Assembly (NCBI RefSeq): GCF_000515415.1
Contig: NZ_KI911783.1
Coordinates: 4,206,392-4,270,391, forward strand
Length of the DNA stretch: 64,000 nt
Origin: Bradyrhizobium sp. WSM1417
Lineage (GTDB): Bacteria > Pseudomonadota > Alphaproteobacteria > Rhizobiales > Xanthobacteraceae
Direction of reading: 5' to 3'
The notes below the pieces were generated by a model. It was not told where the DNA came from, did not search any database, and was given only the letters and a program-made list of their open reading frames with translations. The translations under genes were made by a program, and so were the position numbers. Below, piece by piece: positions 16,633 to 26,230 of the stretch; position 1 is the first letter of the stretch; every line of letters starts with the position of its first letter.

Positions 16633-17361
16633 GTGCCTGATGTCACGACTCTGATGCTGCTCAGCGTTGCCGTGTTCGCCGGCGCCTTCGTCTCCGGGCT
16701 CTCGGGATTTGCCTTCTCGGCGGTGGCGGGCGCCATCCTGCTCCGGGTGTTTCAGCCGCTCGAAGCCGTGCCGCTGATGATGGCGTGCAGCATCGGCGTG
16801 CAGGCCACCAATCTGTGGGCGCTTCGACGCAATATCCGCTGGGAAGGCAGCCTGCTACTGATCGTCGGCGGCTTGATCGGAGTTCCCATCGCGGTATCGC
16901 TGCTCCAGAGCACCGATACGCATCTGCTCCGGCGCGGCTTCGGCATCATCGTTGCACTCTATGCGGCCTACATGTTGCTCCGGCCGACGTTGGTGACGGC
17001 CGGCGAGGCGGTCGGGCGGCATTGGGTTGCCTTGATCGGGTTCGGGGGAGGGCTGGTCGGCGGGCTGACCGCGATGCCCGGCGCGATCCCGACGATCTGG
17101 TGCGACATGCGCGGCATGCCCAAGAGCGAGCAGCGCGGCCTGGTGCAGCCGTTCATCGCCGCGATGCAGCTGTTCGCCATCGCGCTGCTGGTCGGACATC
17201 ACGATCTGTCGTCGAAAGTCTTCGTCGATCTCGCGGTCAGCCTGCCGGCGCTGTTCGCAGGCTCCGCGCTCGGCGTGATCGCCTTCCACAGGGTCAACGA
17301 GGCGGTCTTTCGCAAGACCGTGCTCGTTTTGTTGTTGCTGTCGGGGATTTCCCTGATCTAG
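16633..17361 (+). CDS. TauE/SafE-family membrane permease (sulfite/sulfonate exporter type)
   Basis: A 242-residue membrane protein starting with GTG behind GGAGGG. It shows about eight hydrophobic helices in the two-repeat TauE/SafE layout: FVSGLSGFAFSAVAGAILL near the start, QPLEAVPLMMACSIGVQATN, then GFGGGLVGGLTAMPGAIPTI opening the second repeat. Family members move sulfite, sulfoacetate or other organosulfur anions out of the cell, though many are uncharacterised. No sulfur-metabolism gene is adjacent, so the substrate is open. It converges on the RND pump gene, overlapping its end by 4 bp. Confidence 0.85.
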   Translation: MPDVTTLMLLSVAVFAGAFVSGLSGFAFSAVAGAILLRVFQPLEAVPLMMACSIGVQATNLWALRRNIRWEGSLLLIVGGLIGVPIAVSLLQSTDTHLLRRGFGIIVALYAAYMLLRPTLVTAGEAVGRHWVALIGFGGGLVGGLTAMPGAIPTIWCDMRGMPKSEQRGLVQPFIAAMQLFAIALLVGHHDLSSKVFVDLAVSLPALFAGSALGVIAFHRVNEAVFRKTVLVLLLLSGISLI

Positions 17362-20300
17362 TGCCCGACGGGTTGCACCGGCGCCGCGCTGGTGTCGCTA
17401 GCGTGATGCGTCAGCGGCTTCATGCCGGTGACGGTCCGCAGCAGCACATAAAACACCGGCGTCAGGAACAGGCCGAATACGGTGACGCCGATCATGCCGG
17501 AGAACACGGCGACGCCCATGGCGCGCCGCATCTCCGAGCCTGCGCCGGTGGATAACACCAGCGGCAAGACGCCCATGATGAACGCCATCGACGTCATCAG
17601 GATCGGGCGCAGCCGTAAGCGGCTCGCCTCGATCGCGGCCCGGATCGGCGTGCGTCCGGCAAATTCGAGCTCACGCGCGAATTCGACGATCAGGATCGCG
17701 TTCTTGGCCGAGAGTCCCACCAGCACGATCAAGCCGATCTGGGTGAAGACGTTGTTGTCGCCCTTTGAGATCCAGACGCCGAACATCGCAGCCAACAGAC
17801 CCATCGGCACGATCATGAGGATCGAGAGCGGCAAGGTCAGGCTTTCATAGAGTGCGGCCAGCACCAGGAACACCAGCAGGATCGCCAGCGGGAACACCCA
17901 GAGGCCGGAATTGCCGGCGATGAACTCCTGATAGGTCAGGTCGGTCCATTCGAAGGCGAAGCCGGGCGGCAATGTCTCCGCCGCGATCCGCGTCGCGACC
18001 TCCTGTGCCTGGCCGGAGGAAAAGCCGGGCGCAGCCGCCGCGTTGATGTCGGAGGACAGGAAGCCGTTGTAGCGGATCGCGCGCTCGGGGCCCGCGCTCT
18101 GGCGGATCGTGAGCAACGCCGACAGCGGGACCATGTCGCCGGAGGACGAGCGCACCTTCAACTGCCTGATGTCGTCGGCACGCGCGCGGAAGGGCGCGTC
18201 GGCCTGCACGTAAACGGAATAGGTGCGGCCAAACTTGTTGAAGTCGTTGACGTAGTAGGAACCGAGATAGATCTGGAGCGTGTTGAACACCTCCGTCACG
18301 GGGACGCCGAGCTGGAGCGCCTTGGTGCGGTCGATATCGGCAAAGAGCTGGGGCACGTTGACCTGGAAGCTCGAGAACACGCCGGCGATCTCCGGTGCCT
18401 TCTGCATCGCCGCCATGAACGCATTCGTCGCCTGGTTCAGCGCCTCATAGCCGAGGCCGGCGCGATCCTCGATCTGCAGCTTGAAGCCGCCGATGGTGCC
18501 GAGACCGTTGACCGGCGGCGGCGGGAACATGGCGATGAAGGCCTCCTGAATCCCGGAGTATTTCTTGTTGAGGTCGGCCGCGATTGCATTGCCGCTCAGC
18601 GCGGGGCTCTTGCGCTCGTCGAACGGCTTCAGCGTTGAGAACACGATGCCGGCGTTGGAGGAGTTGGTGAAGCCCGAGATCGACAGGCCCGGGAATGCAA
18701 CTGAGCTCTCGACACCGGGCTGGGTCAGCGCGATGTCGCTCATCTTGCGGATGACGTCTTCGGTGCGGTCCAGCGTTGCGCCATCAGGCAGTCGTGAGAA
18801 CCCGACCAGATACTGCTTGTCCTGACCCGGCACGAAGCCGCTCGGGACCTGCTGGAACAGGAAGGCGGTGAGGCCGACCAGGACCACGTAGAGGCCCATG
18901 ACGGCCGCCTTGCCCGAGATCACCTTGGTGACGGTGCCGCTGTAATTCTCCGACGAGCGTGTGAACACCTTGTTGAAGCCGCGGAAGAACCAGCCGAGGC
19001 CCTTTTCCATGATGATCGTCAGCCGGTCCTTCGGCTCGTTGTGTCCCTTGAGCAGCAGGGCCGACAACGCCGGCGACAGCGTCAGCGAGTTGACGGCCGA
19101 GATCACGGTCGAAATCGCGATCGTCAGCGCGAACTGCTTGTAGAATTGCCCGGTGAGGCCGGAGATGAAGGCGAGCGGCACGAACACGGCGATCAGAACC
19201 ATGGCGATCGCGATGATCGGCCCCGACACCTCGCGCATCGCCTGGTAGGTCGCATCGCGCGGCGACAGCCCGCCCTCGATGTTGCGCTCGACGTTCTCGA
19301 CCACGACGATGGCGTCGTCGACCACGATGCCGATCGCAAGCACCAGGCCGAACAGGCTGAGCGCGTTGATGGAGAAGCCGAAGACGTGCATCACCGCGAA
19401 GGTGCCGACGATCGACACGGGCACCGCCAGCAGCGGAATGATCGACGCGCGCCAGGTCTGCAGGAACAGGATCACCACCAGCACCACCAGCGCGATCGCC
19501 TCCAGCAGCGTGTGGATCACGGCCTCGATCGACGAGCGGACGAATTGGGTCGGGTCGTAGACGATCTGGTAGGACACGCCTTCCGGCATGTTCTTCTTGA
19601 TTTCGGCCATGGTGGCGCGAACGTGGTCGGAGATCTCGAGCGCATTGGAGCCGGGCGCCTGGAAAATCGGGATCGCCACCGCCTGCTTGTTGTCGAGCAG
19701 CGAACGCAGGCCGTATTGCGAGGCGCCGAGCTCGATGCGTGCGACGTCGCGCAGCCGCACCACCTCGCCACGCGTGCCGGTCTTGACCACGATGTCGCCG
19801 AACTGCTCCTCGTTCGCAAGCCGTCCCTCGGCGTTGACGGACAGTTGCAGGTCGATGCCCTTGACGTTCGGGGAGGAGCCGACCACGCCGGCGGCGGCTT
19901 CGACGTTCTGCGCCTGGATCGACTTGACGATATCGCTCGCCGTGAGACCGTGCTCGGCGGCCTTCTGCGGATCGACCCACACCCGCATCGAATAGTCGCC
20001 GGCGCCATAGAGTTGAACGTCGCCGACGCCGTCGATCCGCGCCAGCCGGTCCTTGACGTTGAGCACGGCGTAGTTGCGTAAATACGTCATGTCGTAGCGA
20101 TTGTTCGGCGACAGCAGATGCACGACCATGGTGAGATCGGGCGAGGACTTCTTGGTGATGATGCCGAGCTGACGCACCACGGCGGGGAGGCGCGGCTCGG
20201 CCTGCTGCACGCGGTTCTGCACCAGTTGCGTCGCCTTGTCAGGATCGGTGCCGAGCCGGAACGTCACCGTCAGCGTCATCGCGCCGTCGGTGGTCGCCTG

Positions 20301-20546
20301 GCTCGACATGTAGAGCATGTTTTCGACGCCGTTGATCTGCTCCTCGATCGGCGTTGCCACCGTTTCCGCGATCACCTTCGGATTGGCGCCCGGATAGGTC
20401 GCGCGCACCACCACCGAGGGCGGCACGACGTCGGGATATTCCGAGATCGGCATCGCGAACAGCGAGATCAGGCCCGCGAGAAAGATCAGGACCGACAGCA
20501 CGCCGGCGAAAATCGGACGATCGATGAAGAATTTTGAGAGATTCAT
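17358..20546 (-). CDS. RND multidrug efflux permease, HAE1/AcrB family
   Basis: A 1062-residue inner-membrane proton antiporter. It has the HAE1 N-terminus (FFIDRPIFAGVLSVLIFLAG), the pore/porter region, the proton-relay motif IGIVVDDAIVVVENVERN in TM4 with two Asp, the large central loop, and the C-terminal repeat (VFTQIGLIVLVGLSAKNAIL). Full length, no frameshift. The closest described relatives by layout are AcrB/MexB/BepE. Its adaptor gene lies upstream on the same strand and a TetR repressor is divergent from that. No outer-membrane channel gene is present, so a shared TolC/OprM elsewhere is expected. Confidence 0.95.
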   Translation of the reverse strand: MNLSKFFIDRPIFAGVLSVLIFLAGLISLFAMPISEYPDVVPPSVVVRATYPGANPKVIAETVATPIEEQINGVENMLYMSSQATTDGAMTLTVTFRLGTDPDKATQLVQNRVQQAEPRLPAVVRQLGIITKKSSPDLTMVVHLLSPNNRYDMTYLRNYAVLNVKDRLARIDGVGDVQLYGAGDYSMRVWVDPQKAAEHGLTASDIVKSIQAQNVEAAAGVVGSSPNVKGIDLQLSVNAEGRLANEEQFGDIVVKTGTRGEVVRLRDVARIELGASQYGLRSLLDNKQAVAIPIFQAPGSNALEISDHVRATMAEIKKNMPEGVSYQIVYDPTQFVRSSIEAVIHTLLEAIALVVLVVILFLQTWRASIIPLLAVPVSIVGTFAVMHVFGFSINALSLFGLVLAIGIVVDDAIVVVENVERNIEGGLSPRDATYQAMREVSGPIIAIAMVLIAVFVPLAFISGLTGQFYKQFALTIAISTVISAVNSLTLSPALSALLLKGHNEPKDRLTIIMEKGLGWFFRGFNKVFTRSSENYSGTVTKVISGKAAVMGLYVVLVGLTAFLFQQVPSGFVPGQDKQYLVGFSRLPDGATLDRTEDVIRKMSDIALTQPGVESSVAFPGLSISGFTNSSNAGIVFSTLKPFDERKSPALSGNAIAADLNKKYSGIQEAFIAMFPPPPVNGLGTIGGFKLQIEDRAGLGYEALNQATNAFMAAMQKAPEIAGVFSSFQVNVPQLFADIDRTKALQLGVPVTEVFNTLQIYLGSYYVNDFNKFGRTYSVYVQADAPFRARADDIRQLKVRSSSGDMVPLSALLTIRQSAGPERAIRYNGFLSSDINAAAAPGFSSGQAQEVATRIAAETLPPGFAFEWTDLTYQEFIAGNSGLWVFPLAILLVFLVLAALYESLTLPLSILMIVPMGLLAAMFGVWISKGDNNVFTQIGLIVLVGLSAKNAILIVEFARELEFAGRTPIRAAIEASRLRLRPILMTSMAFIMGVLPLVLSTGAGSEMRRAMGVAVFSGMIGVTVFGLFLTPVFYVLLRTVTGMKPLTHHASDTSAAPVQPVGH

Positions 20547-20578
20547 AGCCTTGCCCCTGCGCGAGAGACGACTCTCCC

Positions 20579-20693
20579 GTCATTCCGGGGTGCAGACAAA
20601 GCCGCGAACCCGGAAGCCAGAAGTATGTCTAGGTAGTTCAACGATTTCGACATTCCGGTTCGCGCTGCCCGCGCGCTCCGGCATGGCGGAGAC
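20579..20693. repeat. Degenerate intergenic inverted repeat between the RND adaptor and permease genes
   Basis: CGTCATTCCGGGG at one end faces CTCCGGCATGGCG at the other; inside, GCGAACCCGGAA faces ATTCCGGTTCGC. This is the form of the Bradyrhizobium-type palindromic repeats but with several mismatches. It fills the gap inside an operon, so its transcript would fold into a long hairpin that may lower downstream expression or stop decay. Confidence 0.6.
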
Positions 20694-20694
20694 G

Positions 20695-21936
20695 CTAACG
20701 CTGCACGACGTCCTGATTGCTGTGGTTGGATGCCTGCTGCGGCCCGCGCGCGCCCATTGCCGCGATCTCCGTCTTGAGCAGGGCACCCGGGCGCACGCGC
20801 TGGAGGCCGTTGACGATGATGCGGTCGCCGGTCTTCAGCCCCGCCGTCACGATACGCAACCCGTCCACCGAGCCACCGAGCGTGATCGACCGGTAGACCG
20901 CGCGGCTGTCGTCGCCGACCGCCATCACGAACTTCTTGTCCTGATCGGTACCGATCGCGCGCTCGTCGATCATGACCAGCGATTGCTGCTTGGGTTGGCC
21001 CATGCGCACGCGGGCGAACTGACCGGGGATGAGACGCCCGTCCTCGTTGTCGAACACCGCGCGGACACGGATGGTGCCGCTCTGGCCGTTGACCTGGTTG
21101 TCGATGAGCTGGATGTGCCCCTTCGCGGAGAGACCGCCGGAGGTCGCCATCGCGACCGGGATCTGGTCGAGATTGCCGCGCTTGCCGGAGTCCTCGGAAA
21201 TCGAGTTCAACGCCCGCACCACCAGCTCTTCATCCGCATCGAATGACGCATAGATCGGATTGACCGAGACCAGTGAGGTCAGCACCGGAGAGGCGGTGCC
21301 GGCGGCGACGAGATTGCCGACGGTGACTTCGATCTTGCCGACGCGGCCGTCCACGGGCGCACGGACCTCGGTGTAATCGAGATTGAGTTTTGCGGTCTGG
21401 AGAGTCGCCTCGGCCGCCTTCACGTTGGCGATGGCCTCGCGGTTGGCGTTGTCGCGCTGGTCGTAGTCGCGCCGCGTGACCACCGCGTTGCCCACCAGTT
21501 GCGCGCCGCGCTCGAGCTCATTCTGCGTGAACACGACGCGCGCTTTCGCAGCTTCGAGCTGGGCCGCGGCCTTGTCGACCTCGGCCGCGTAGGGCGCCGG
21601 GTCGATCTTGAACAGGACGTCGCCTGCCTTCACCAGCGCACCTTCGGTGAAGTTGGCCGACAGGATCGCACCGGCCACGCGCGGGCGAAGCTCGACGCGT
21701 TGGATCGCCTCGAGCCGGCCGGAGAAATCGTCCCACAGCACCGTCTGCTTTGGTTCGATCAGCGCGACAGTGACGGGGACAGCTTGCTCGGCCGCGGCGG
21801 TCGCAGTCGCCTGCGCGGCACGAAAGTAATGGCCGGTCGCGATCGAGCCGGCTACGGCGAGAGCGCCCACGATGGCGACGCCGCCGAGAAGGCGGCGGAC
21901 ACGGCCAGGGCGAGAGGTATTTTGGGAGGGGGGCAT
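20695..21936 (-). CDS. RND efflux periplasmic adaptor (AcrA/BepD-like)
   Basis: A 413-residue membrane-fusion protein with an N-terminal membrane anchor (VRRLLGGVAIVGALAVAG) and no lipobox Cys, a lipoyl domain (VELRPRVAGAILSANFTEGALV), a long alpha-hairpin, the second lipoyl half (VRAPVDGRVGKIEVTVGNLV) and barrel and membrane-proximal domains. It bridges the permease and an outer-membrane channel. GGAG precedes the start. A perfect palindrome stands 17 bp upstream of the ATG, inside the expected promoter, so the divergent TetR protein probably represses it. Confidence 0.93.
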   Translation of the reverse strand: MPPSQNTSRPGRVRRLLGGVAIVGALAVAGSIATGHYFRAAQATATAAAEQAVPVTVALIEPKQTVLWDDFSGRLEAIQRVELRPRVAGAILSANFTEGALVKAGDVLFKIDPAPYAAEVDKAAAQLEAAKARVVFTQNELERGAQLVGNAVVTRRDYDQRDNANREAIANVKAAEATLQTAKLNLDYTEVRAPVDGRVGKIEVTVGNLVAAGTASPVLTSLVSVNPIYASFDADEELVVRALNSISEDSGKRGNLDQIPVAMATSGGLSAKGHIQLIDNQVNGQSGTIRVRAVFDNEDGRLIPGQFARVRMGQPKQQSLVMIDERAIGTDQDKKFVMAVGDDSRAVYRSITLGGSVDGLRIVTAGLKTGDRIIVNGLQRVRPGALLKTEIAAMGARGPQQASNHSNQDVVQR

Positions 21937-21952
21937 TTGCGCGCTCCAGATA

Positions 21953-21968
21953 TGTAGTGTTCACTACA
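21953..21968. promoter_or_regulatory. Palindromic TetR-type operator
   Basis: TGTAGTGTTCACTACA: perfect seven-base arms around TT. It lies in the divergent region between the RND adaptor and the TetR gene, 17 bp before the adaptor start and about 170 bp before the TetR start. Size, symmetry and place fit a TetR/AcrR-family operator. Confidence 0.75.
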
Positions 21969-22137
21969 GATGTGGAGCTGGATACCGCAGCGCAAGATAC
22001 TTATGTACCGTCCGCTAAGAAAATTGTAGCCGCTTACCGCAAGAGTTAGCAAGTGGAAGAGAAAATAAAGCGAGAACAAAGAGATAGGATCTGGCGTTAG
22101 GTTGAGAGACGACGCCGATTTCGAGGAGAACAGGCAC

Positions 22138-22743
22138 ATGGGCATGGGACGCCCCCGCGAATTCGACGCCGAAACGGCGTTGGACCAGGCGATGGAAGTG
22201 TTTTGGCGCCATGGCTATGAGGGTGCCACGATCGCTCAGTTGACCGAGGCCATGGGGATCAATCCGCCCAGCCTCTATGCCTGTTTCGGCAACAAGGAAG
22301 GGCTGCTGAAGGCCGCACTCGACCGCTACACCAAATTGCGCAACGTCTGGATGGACGAGGTGGTGGCGGCACCCACCGCCCGCGACGTCGCCGAGCGGAT
22401 GCTGATGGGCATCGCCGACAAGCAAACTGATCCGGCCAACCCGCCGGGCTGCCTGCTCGTGCAGGGCGGCATTGCGTGCGGCACCGGATCAGAGAGCGTC
22501 CCTTTTGAACTCGCCGCCCGCCGCGCCGAGAACGAAGATCAGCTCCGCGATCGCTTCATTCGCGCAAGGTCCGAAGGCGATCTCAAGGAGAGCGCCGACC
22601 CCGCGGCACTCGCACGCTATGTCTCAGCGGTATCCGTCGGTATGGGCGTGATGGCGTCTTCGGGCTCGGACCGCGAAGCGTTGCAGCAGGTCGCGAGTGT
22701 CGCCGTGCAGGCGGTCGAGGCGCAATCGACTGAAAGAACCTGA
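22138..22743 (+). CDS. TetR/AcrR-family repressor, probable regulator of the RND pump
   Basis: A 201-residue protein starting MGMGRPREFDAETALDQAME. The helix-turn-helix is GYEGATIAQLTEAMGINPPSLYACFGNKEGLL (split: HTH helices ATIAQLTEAMG and PSLYACFGNKEGL). The C-terminal ligand domain includes NPPGCLLVQGGIACG and is Ala/Arg-rich. The ATG at 22138 was preferred to an upstream one at 22102 because the family normally starts just before GRPREFD. Divergence from the pump operon and the palindrome between them make local autoregulated repression the simplest model. The inducer is unknown. Confidence 0.9.
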   Translation: MGMGRPREFDAETALDQAMEVFWRHGYEGATIAQLTEAMGINPPSLYACFGNKEGLLKAALDRYTKLRNVWMDEVVAAPTARDVAERMLMGIADKQTDPANPPGCLLVQGGIACGTGSESVPFELAARRAENEDQLRDRFIRARSEGDLKESADPAALARYVSAVSVGMGVMASSGSDREALQQVASVAVQAVEAQSTERT

Positions 22744-22765
22744 CGACCGTTGCCGCCTTCCTCTA

Positions 22766-24268
22766 TCATCTCACCGATTGCGTGGCAGCCAGCGACGGCG
22801 GCGGGACGAAGCCGCCGAACGCGTGTTCGATCAATCCGGCGAGCGCAATCGTGGTGTGGTCCTCGAGATAAGGCCCGATGATCTGGACGCCGATCGGCAG
22901 GCCCGATGGCGTGCGCTCGATCGGAACGGCGGTCGCAGGCAGTCCGCAGGTCGAAGCGGGGTCTGCCCAGATGAAGCATGCATCGGCATAGTTGTAGAGC
23001 TGTCCGTCGATATCGAGTTGCCGCGCGTCGAACGGCTCGGACTGGTCCTGTGGAAACGCCGGCCCGGCCGCGGCCGGATAGATCACTGCGTCGAAATCTC
23101 GGAACAGCTCCTGCCACCGTTGTTGCAGCCGCAAGCGCGCCGCATCGGTCGCCAGCCAGTCGCGATGGACCATCGCCCAGCCGCGCGCGCGCTCGGCCTG
23201 CAGGCTGTGATCGTCGGGCGAAAGTGCCGCGGCAACTCCTTGCGCCTCTACGAGCGCGGCTGATGTCAGGCGTGGACTTCGCGCCGCGTTGAGCAGCTTC
23301 ATGTAGAGCCGCGCGGATTCGGCGAGGTCGGGCAGCGACGCACTCGAGCGCGAAACCCGCGCGCCTGATCGTTCGAGCCGTTCCGCCAACCGCCCGATGG
23401 CGGAACGCACGGCATCGCCTGTCGGCATCAACGGATGCGTATCGATCACGAGAATCCTGAAATCCCTGAGCTGGTCGTGGCGCGGGGCCGGCAACGCAAG
23501 ACGATAGCCGATCCCGTCGCGCGTCTCGTCGGGGCCGGCGATCACGTCGAGGGCGAGCGCGAGGTCCGAGGCGGTGCGCGTCATCGGCCCGACGACGGCC
23601 AGATCGCCCTGGCCAGGCACAGGCGGCGCCGGCGGCAGGCTGTATCCGCGCAGCGGGACCAGGCCGAGGCTCGGCTTGTGTCCGAACACACCGCAGAAAT
23701 GCGCAGGTACCCGGATCGAGCCGCCGATGTCCGAGCCGATCGAGAGCGGTCCGAACCCTGCGGCCAGCGCCGCGCCCGATCCGCCTGAGGAGCCGCCGGG
23801 CGATCGGCCGAGATCCCATGGATTGTTCGTCGTCCCGTGGATCTCATTGTAGCTCTGGAAATCCCGCAGACCGATCGGGATGTTGGTCTTGCCGATGATG
23901 ACAGCGCCCGCCGCCTTCAACCGCGAGACGACGAGGGCGTCCTCCGCCGGCTGGAAATCCCTGAAATGCGGAAAGCCCCATGTCGTCGGCAGGCCGGCGA
24001 CGTTGAACGGTTCTTTCAACGTCACGGGGATGCCGAGCAATGGCTGCCGCTCGCCGCGGCCAAGCGCGGCATCGGCGGCGCGTGCGGCCTCTCTTGCCCG
24101 ATCGAAATCGCGAACGACGACGGCATTGATTCGCCCGTCCAGCGCCTCGATGCGCGCGATCGTATGCTCGATCAACTCCGACGCAGAAACCTTGCGCGCG
24201 TGCAGGGCGCTCAGCAGTGTGCTGATCGAACCGTAGTCCCAGTCAGTGGCGGTCGATCCGGACGGCAT
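22766..24268 (-). CDS. Amidase-signature family hydrolase
   Basis: A 500-residue enzyme of the amidase signature family, which hydrolyses C-N bonds of amides with a Ser-cisSer-Lys triad. The triad is visible: Lys in PVTLKEPFNVAG, the Gly/Ser loop RSPGGSSGGSGAALAAG, and the nucleophile region SIGSDIGGSIRVPA. The ATG at 24268 was chosen because GGAG stands six bases before it; another ATG at 24280 adds four residues. Length is normal. It is not GatA: there is no gatC or gatB nearby. Substrate unknown; the neighbours give no hint. Confidence 0.88.
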   Translation of the reverse strand: MPSGSTATDWDYGSISTLLSALHARKVSASELIEHTIARIEALDGRINAVVVRDFDRAREAARAADAALGRGERQPLLGIPVTLKEPFNVAGLPTTWGFPHFRDFQPAEDALVVSRLKAAGAVIIGKTNIPIGLRDFQSYNEIHGTTNNPWDLGRSPGGSSGGSGAALAAGFGPLSIGSDIGGSIRVPAHFCGVFGHKPSLGLVPLRGYSLPPAPPVPGQGDLAVVGPMTRTASDLALALDVIAGPDETRDGIGYRLALPAPRHDQLRDFRILVIDTHPLMPTGDAVRSAIGRLAERLERSGARVSRSSASLPDLAESARLYMKLLNAARSPRLTSAALVEAQGVAAALSPDDHSLQAERARGWAMVHRDWLATDAARLRLQQRWQELFRDFDAVIYPAAAGPAFPQDQSEPFDARQLDIDGQLYNYADACFIWADPASTCGLPATAVPIERTPSGLPIGVQIIGPYLEDHTTIALAGLIEHAFGGFVPPPSLAATQSVR

Positions 24269-24531
24269 CACGATCTCCATTGTCTTGCATCGCCGCGTCG
24301 ATGTCGCTCGGCTGCAAATCGATCCGAGTATCGAGCATGCAATTTGGCAGATGTAATGAGGAGGCCGCGCAACGGGAACCAGATCTGTCCGCCGGTCGGG
24401 GGCCGAAGGCGGCGTCGGCCGCCAGATCGCGGGATACGCGCTTCTTGCCGCGGTCTATGCGCGATCGATCGGCTCTGTACGCGCTGCTGCTCACGTGGCA
24501 TTGGGGCGGTGAAGCCTGGATACTGACGAGC

Positions 24532-25434
24532 ATGTTCGCCCTGACATTCCTTGGGACTTCGGCCAGCGTTCCGTCGGCGGAGCGCAACCATCCCGCTCTC
24601 CTGGTGGAGGCTGCGGGCAAGCGCGTCCTCATCGATTGCGGCGAGGGCACGCAGCGCCAGTTGCTGCGCAGCGGCGCGGGCTTTCGACGGCTTGACCGCA
24701 TCCTGCTGACGCATGCCCATCTCGATCACGTGCTCGGCATCCCCGGTCTTTTCTCGACGCTTGGGTTGCGCCAGCAATCGGACGCGATGACCGTCCATGG
24801 AGGCCAGGGCACGCTCGACATCGTCATCCGCATGCTTGCCGGCCTGTGGGGCGCGGGCAGGGCGCCGATCCCTGTGGAGTTCGCGCCGCTGACTGAAGGA
24901 CAGGTTATCGACGCCGGCGACTTTACAATCGATTGCTTCTCGGTCCGCCACCGCGACACCGACAGCTTTGGTTTTTGCTTCCAGAGTCCGGCACGCCGCC
25001 ATCTTGAGCGGGAGCGCCTCGCCGAGCTCGGTGTTCCCGATGGGCCGATGCGTGGAGAACTGGCCGCGGGACGACCGGTCGTGATCGCCGGCCGTACGAT
25101 CGATCCGGAAGACGTTCTGGGGCCGCCGAGCGGCGGCAGGAAGTTCGTGGTAATCGGCGACACCGAAACCACCGACGGGCTATCCAAACATGTCGTCGAC
25201 GCCGATCTGCTGGTGGTCGAGGCGACCTTCCTCGATCGCGACGCTGCGACCGCGCGGGACTATGGCCACCTCACCGCCCGCGAGGCGGCTTCATTTGCCG
25301 CCGCGAACAACGTCGGGCAACTCGTGCTGAATCACATGTCGGGGCGCTATCGCGACGAAGAGCTCCTGGCCGAAGCAACGGTGATTTTTCCATACACGAG
25401 GATCGCCACCGACTTCGATCGCATCGTGATTTAG
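24532..25434 (+). CDS. rnz: Ribonuclease Z (tRNA 3'-processing metallo-beta-lactamase fold)
   Basis: A 300-residue metallo-hydrolase starting MFALTFLGTSASVPSAERNH. The zinc motif THAHLDH sits at residues 60-66, with further metal ligands in VIGDTETTDG and VLNHMSGRY and the family marks LLIDCGEGTQRQLLR-like (VLIDCGEGTQRQ) and YGHLTAREAA. RNase Z trims 3' trailers of tRNA precursors, and it is fitting, though perhaps accidental, that a tRNA gene lies just after it. The frame is open upstream to 24280, but only the start at 24532 fits the family length. Confidence 0.9.
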   Translation: MFALTFLGTSASVPSAERNHPALLVEAAGKRVLIDCGEGTQRQLLRSGAGFRRLDRILLTHAHLDHVLGIPGLFSTLGLRQQSDAMTVHGGQGTLDIVIRMLAGLWGAGRAPIPVEFAPLTEGQVIDAGDFTIDCFSVRHRDTDSFGFCFQSPARRHLERERLAELGVPDGPMRGELAAGRPVVIAGRTIDPEDVLGPPSGGRKFVVIGDTETTDGLSKHVVDADLLVVEATFLDRDAATARDYGHLTAREAASFAAANNVGQLVLNHMSGRYRDEELLAEATVIFPYTRIATDFDRIVI

Positions 25435-25494
25435 CAGCACCGCTCAAAGAGTACGCAACCTCTGACGGTCTGATTGTGAGCTGCTTACCTGGAG

Positions 25495-25568
25495 TGGCTG
25501 GGGAACTAGGATTCGAACCTAGACAAACAGAGTCAGAGTCTGTTGTGCTACCGTTACACCATTCCCCA
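25495..25568 (-). tRNA. tRNA-Gln (anticodon CTG)
   Basis: Read on the minus strand, the sequence folds as a full cloverleaf. The seven-base acceptor stem is TGGGGAA/TTCCCCA, the D arm is GTGTAACGGTAGCAC, the anticodon stem ACAGA/TCTGT has the loop CTCTGAC (anticodon CTG), and the T arm is TAGGTTCGAATCCTA. The U1-A72 pair and G discriminator are typical of tRNA-Gln, and the 3' CCA is encoded. It converges on the RNase Z gene. Confidence 0.95.
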
Positions 25569-25867
25569 ACGGAATAGCCGAACAAATTCAAAGACTTCTT
25601 GATTTGTCCGGCTGTGGCCGATGGCGCTTATCGCGCAAATCACGGCTCAGGCGTGGAGGGTTTCTACCCGCTCGGCTGTGGGCTGGCAAGCGCTGCGACG
25701 CAGGGGCGTTTTGCGGTCCAATGGGGACGTGCGGGCCGTGGGATCGCAGGCTCCAGCGGCGCGCCGCGGCGGCGCGCGACCGTTTGCCTCATCCGAAAAT
25801 CGCGCTTCCTGGTCGGATCGTCAGGCGCCGCATCGTCCTTCGGAGACACAACCCAAGGAGATCCGTG

Positions 25868-26230
25868 ATGCCCTATGTCGATGGTTTTGTGCTGGCCGTG
25901 CCGAAGGACAACATCGAGGCCTACAAGGCGCTAGCGCAATCCGCCTGCGCGATCTGGATGGAGCACGGCGCGCTCGACTATGTCGAATGCATCGGCGACG
26001 ACGTGCCCTATGGCGAGCTCACGTCGTTTCCGCGTGCCGTGATGGCGAAGGAGGGCGAGATCGTGGTGTTCTCCTGGATCGTCTATCGCGACCGGGAGAC
26101 CCGCGACGCCGTCAACAAGAAGGTGATGTCGGACCCGCGGCTGAAGTTGGACGGCATGCCGTTTGACGGCAAGCGCATGATCTATGGCGGCTTCACGACG
26201 CTGCTAAGGGCGAGCGACCCCGTGGGGTGA
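25868..26230 (+). CDS. DUF1428-family protein, 120 aa
   Basis: Begins MPYVDGFVLAVPKDNIEAYK after AAGGAGATCCGTG, an excellent ribosome site. VDGFVLAVP, YGELTSFPRAV, VFSWIVYRDRETRDAVNKKV and FDGKRMIYGGF are the DUF1428 (dimeric ferredoxin-like barrel) signature blocks. The fold relates to antibiotic-biosynthesis monooxygenases and YciI-like proteins, but no function is established. The roughly 300 bp between the tRNA and this gene hold no other gene or clear signal that I can see. Confidence 0.88.
   Translation: MPYVDGFVLAVPKDNIEAYKALAQSACAIWMEHGALDYVECIGDDVPYGELTSFPRAVMAKEGEIVVFSWIVYRDRETRDAVNKKVMSDPRLKLDGMPFDGKRMIYGGFTTLLRASDPVG

Noticed and set aside
19041..20081. Plus-strand open frame rich in His, Asp and Arg
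   Set aside because: Mirror image of the AcrB-like permease coding frame; not supported by any ribosome site or motif.
25495..25868. tRNA-Gln as an integration site of a genomic island
   Set aside because: No integrase, no direct repeat of the tRNA 3' end and ordinary gene content on both sides.
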